A DNA stretch of 64,000 bases from Acidimicrobiales bacterium (GTDB taxonomy: Bacteria; Actinomycetota; Acidimicrobiia; Acidimicrobiales; Bog-793), in contig DATLTN010000003.1 of NCBI GenBank assembly GCA_035533595.1, positions 20,851 to 84,850 on the forward strand. The letters run 5' to 3'. The notes beneath the pieces were generated by a model. That model searched no databases and was not told the origin of the DNA. It saw nothing but the letters and a program-made list of their open reading frames with translations. Position numbers and translations under genes: made by a program. Of the stretch, positions 62,415 to 64,000 are shown piece after piece (positions within the stretch are counted from its first letter, which is position 1; the number at the start of each line of letters is the position of its first letter).

Positions 62415-64000
62415 CGGTGCTCCTCGCTCGTCGAGAGGATCTCGTAGCGGGGGTTCACCACGGCGAGCTGGCCGCGGTGGGTGCCGATGCGCCCCTCCAC
62501 GCTGACGACGGTTCCTGTCCGCAGTCCGGGGACGTCGCGGCGGCCGAGGAAGACGACGAGCAGGGTTCGCCGGGAGTTGTCGACGATCGAGCACTCAAGG
62601 GTCGGCACCCCCGACCACGGTTGGATGCGGATCGCCCGCACCCTGCCCGCGACCACGGCGCGGTCGCGCCACTTGAGCTCGGAGATCGGCGTCGCCCCGG
62701 CGATCTCCGGTGTCGGGTTCGAGGCCTCGTCCCGCTCGCGCTGCGAGCGACGCTCGGTCTCGGGCTCCTCGAGGCCGGCGGCGAGGTCGAGGTCGATCGC
62801 GCCGGCGACGTTGAAGGGGACGATCGTCGCGTTGACGTGCGCCAGCTGGCTCACCGTCTCGACGATGCGGTCGGCGGTGTGGTCGTGGAGGAAGCGCCCC
62901 CAGCCTCCCCGGTAGGAGCGGCGGGGCAGCAGCATGCTCACCTCGGTCTCGCCGTCCGCGGACTCGGCCGCGAGCTCGAGGGCGGCACGACCGAGACGGC
63001 GGTCGGGGCACTCGATGACGTCGAGGGGCAGGCGGGTCAGCCCGAGCTGGCGCCAGCGGGAGACTAGGCGCTCGCTGCGGCTCTCGTCGACGTTGAAGTG
63101 CACGGCGCGCAGCTCGTCGGGTGAGAGGGTGCGCGCGTACTGCAGCGCCCGCGCGGTGGCGAGGTCGATGCGGTCGATGAGCACGACCACGACGTGGCGG
63201 CGCAGCACCGGCGCCTCGCAGGCGACCACGGCGGCCCCCTCCTCGAGGACCCGCGACTCCTGGCGGTAGCGGCGGTTGGTGCGCACGAGGCCGAACACGA
63301 GGAGCGGCATCACGACGACCACCACCCAGGCGCCGCGGGTGAACTCGGTGATCGCGAAGATCACGACGACGAGCGTGCAGACGACCGCCGCCACCGCGCC
63401 GATCGCGACGCCGCGCCGCCAGCCCGCTTCGCGGTGGGTGACGTGGTGCTTGGCCATCCCCGCGCCGGCCATCGTGAAGCCGGTGAAGACGCCGATCGCG
63501 TACATCGGGATGAGGGACGCGACCCGCGCCTTTGTCGCGAGTAGGAGCGCGAGCGACGCGACGGTGAGGACGATGATGCCGTTCGAGAAGACGAGGCGGT
63601 GGCCTCGGACGGTTAGCTGTCGAGGAAGGAAGGAGTCCTCGGCGACGAAACTGACGAGGAACGGGAAGCCGGTGTAGCTCGTGTTCGCCGCGAGGATCAA
63701 GATGAGCGCGGTCGAGGTCTGCAGCGCGGCGTAGGCGACGTCGCCGGCGCCTGAGCTTCCGTAGACGAGCTTGCCGATCTCCGAGACGACCGTCGGCGTT
63801 CCGGAGCTAAAGGGAATGGTGTGCGTGAGCGCCGACAACACCGAGACGCCGAGGAACATCGAACCGAGGATCATGCTCATGAGGAGCAGGGTCTGGCGGG
63901 CGTTCTCGGGTTGAGGATCGCGGAAGATGCTCACCCCGTTCGAGATCGCCTCGGTACCGGTCATGGCCGAACCGCCGTTCGCGAACGCGCGCAGGATGTA
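62411..64000 (-). CDS. APC-family permease with C-terminal OB-fold domain (truncated by window end)
   Basis: The frame is open to the window edge (YILRAFANGGSA precedes MTGTEAISNG), so the N-terminal helices are missing; 529 codons plus stop are visible. AFANGGSAMTGTEAISNG is the APC TM6-like segment; about six more helices follow to about residue 230. A cytoplasmic part of about 150 residues with a nucleotide-binding-like pattern (VVVVLIDRIDLATARALQYARTL) comes next. The last 85 residues (WRDRAVVAGRVRAIRIQPW, TLECSIVDNSRRTLLVVFLGR, TVVSVEGRIG) are an OB-fold usually found as a separate protein. It probably imports an amino acid or potassium; unproven. Confidence 0.83.
   Translation of the reverse strand, partial: YILRAFANGGSAMTGTEAISNGVSIFRDPQPENARQTLLLMSMILGSMFLGVSVLSALTHTIPFSSGTPTVVSEIGKLVYGSSGAGDVAYAALQTSTALILILAANTSYTGFPFLVSFVAEDSFLPRQLTVRGHRLVFSNGIIVLTVASLALLLATKARVASLIPMYAIGVFTGFTMAGAGMAKHHVTHREAGWRRGVAIGAVAAVVCTLVVVIFAITEFTRGAWVVVVVMPLLVFGLVRTNRRYRQESRVLEEGAAVVACEAPVLRRHVVVVLIDRIDLATARALQYARTLSPDELRAVHFNVDESRSERLVSRWRQLGLTRLPLDVIECPDRRLGRAALELAAESADGETEVSMLLPRRSYRGGWGRFLHDHTADRIVETVSQLAHVNATIVPFNVAGAIDLDLAAGLEEPETERRSQRERDEASNPTPEIAGATPISELKWRDRAVVAGRVRAIRIQPWSGVPTLECSIVDNSRRTLLVVFLGRRDVPGLRTGTVVSVEGRIGTHRGQLAVVNPRYEILSTSEEHR

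Overview
The window is high-GC (roughly 70% or more by eye), densely packed DNA from an actinobacterium. The evidence is the gene order glmU-prs-rplY-pth-mfd-(SurA-like)-mazG-eno-ftsB followed by DUF501 and Ppx, which matches the mycobacterial neighbourhood, together with a WhiB-type gene, an Rpf-like protein, frequent GTG/TTG starts and many apparently leaderless genes. A deep-branching lineage such as Acidimicrobiia fits, but that placement is inference.

Region by region. 1-4.2 kb: the tail of a membrane glycosyltransferase-like protein, 4-hydroxybenzoate hydroxylase (pobA), a LON-substrate-binding protein, an aldo/keto reductase and a DUF3052 protein. 4.2-4.8 kb: a noncoding stretch with a promoter and a strongly folded candidate RNA. 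4.8-7.8 kb: a tightly overlapping envelope operon (divergent Lgt, methyltransferase, M15 peptidase, L,D-transpeptidase), then a large membrane protein. 9.5-10.2 kb: a graveyard of three gene fragments (YCII protein, ECF sigma factor, GT-C membrane protein). 10.5-14.5 kb: a crotonase, a conserved unknown, a CcdA/MazF-type toxin-antitoxin pair of lower GC, an odd tRNA with anticodon UAA, and a type B carboxylesterase. 14.5-20.8 kb: a secreted NlpC/P60 peptidase, an acetyltransferase, and a polysaccharide group (two-domain GT2, a small His-rich protein, a GT4-like protein).

20.7-37.3 kb: the conserved housekeeping block on the minus strand. Its special features are a three-part MobA-like/DUF501/Ppx fusion, an Rpf-like gene on the plus strand, a cassette of two double-YbjQ proteins plus a small partner, a pth gene that appears to start at CTG, and a GlmU lacking its acetyltransferase half. 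37.4-43.7 kb: a methyltransferase, an M20 peptidase, a MarR regulator, a D-2-hydroxyacid dehydrogenase, acetyltransferase and methyltransferase/TPR proteins, and a frameshifted WhiB gene.

43.7-58.8 kb: a catabolic region. Proline is oxidised to glutamate by PRODH and P5C dehydrogenase. Acyl-CoA metabolism is covered by a glutaryl-CoA-dehydrogenase-type enzyme, two SDRs, an acyl-CoA ligase, an HpaB/AbfD-family flavoprotein, an enoyl-CoA hydratase and two 3-hydroxyacyl-CoA dehydrogenases. The 2-methylcitrate cycle (prpD-prpB-prpC) would consume propionyl-CoA. 58.9-64 kb: a DinB-like protein, an overlapping trio (class V aminotransferase, EEP-fold hydrolase, DUF4118 membrane protein), and an amino-acid permease fused to an OB-fold domain that runs off the window end.

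Recurrent habits are 4-bp stop/start overlaps of the form NTGA and start codons lying 6-10 nt downstream of a -10-like hexamer. No insertion sequence, CRISPR array, rRNA or phage structural gene was seen.
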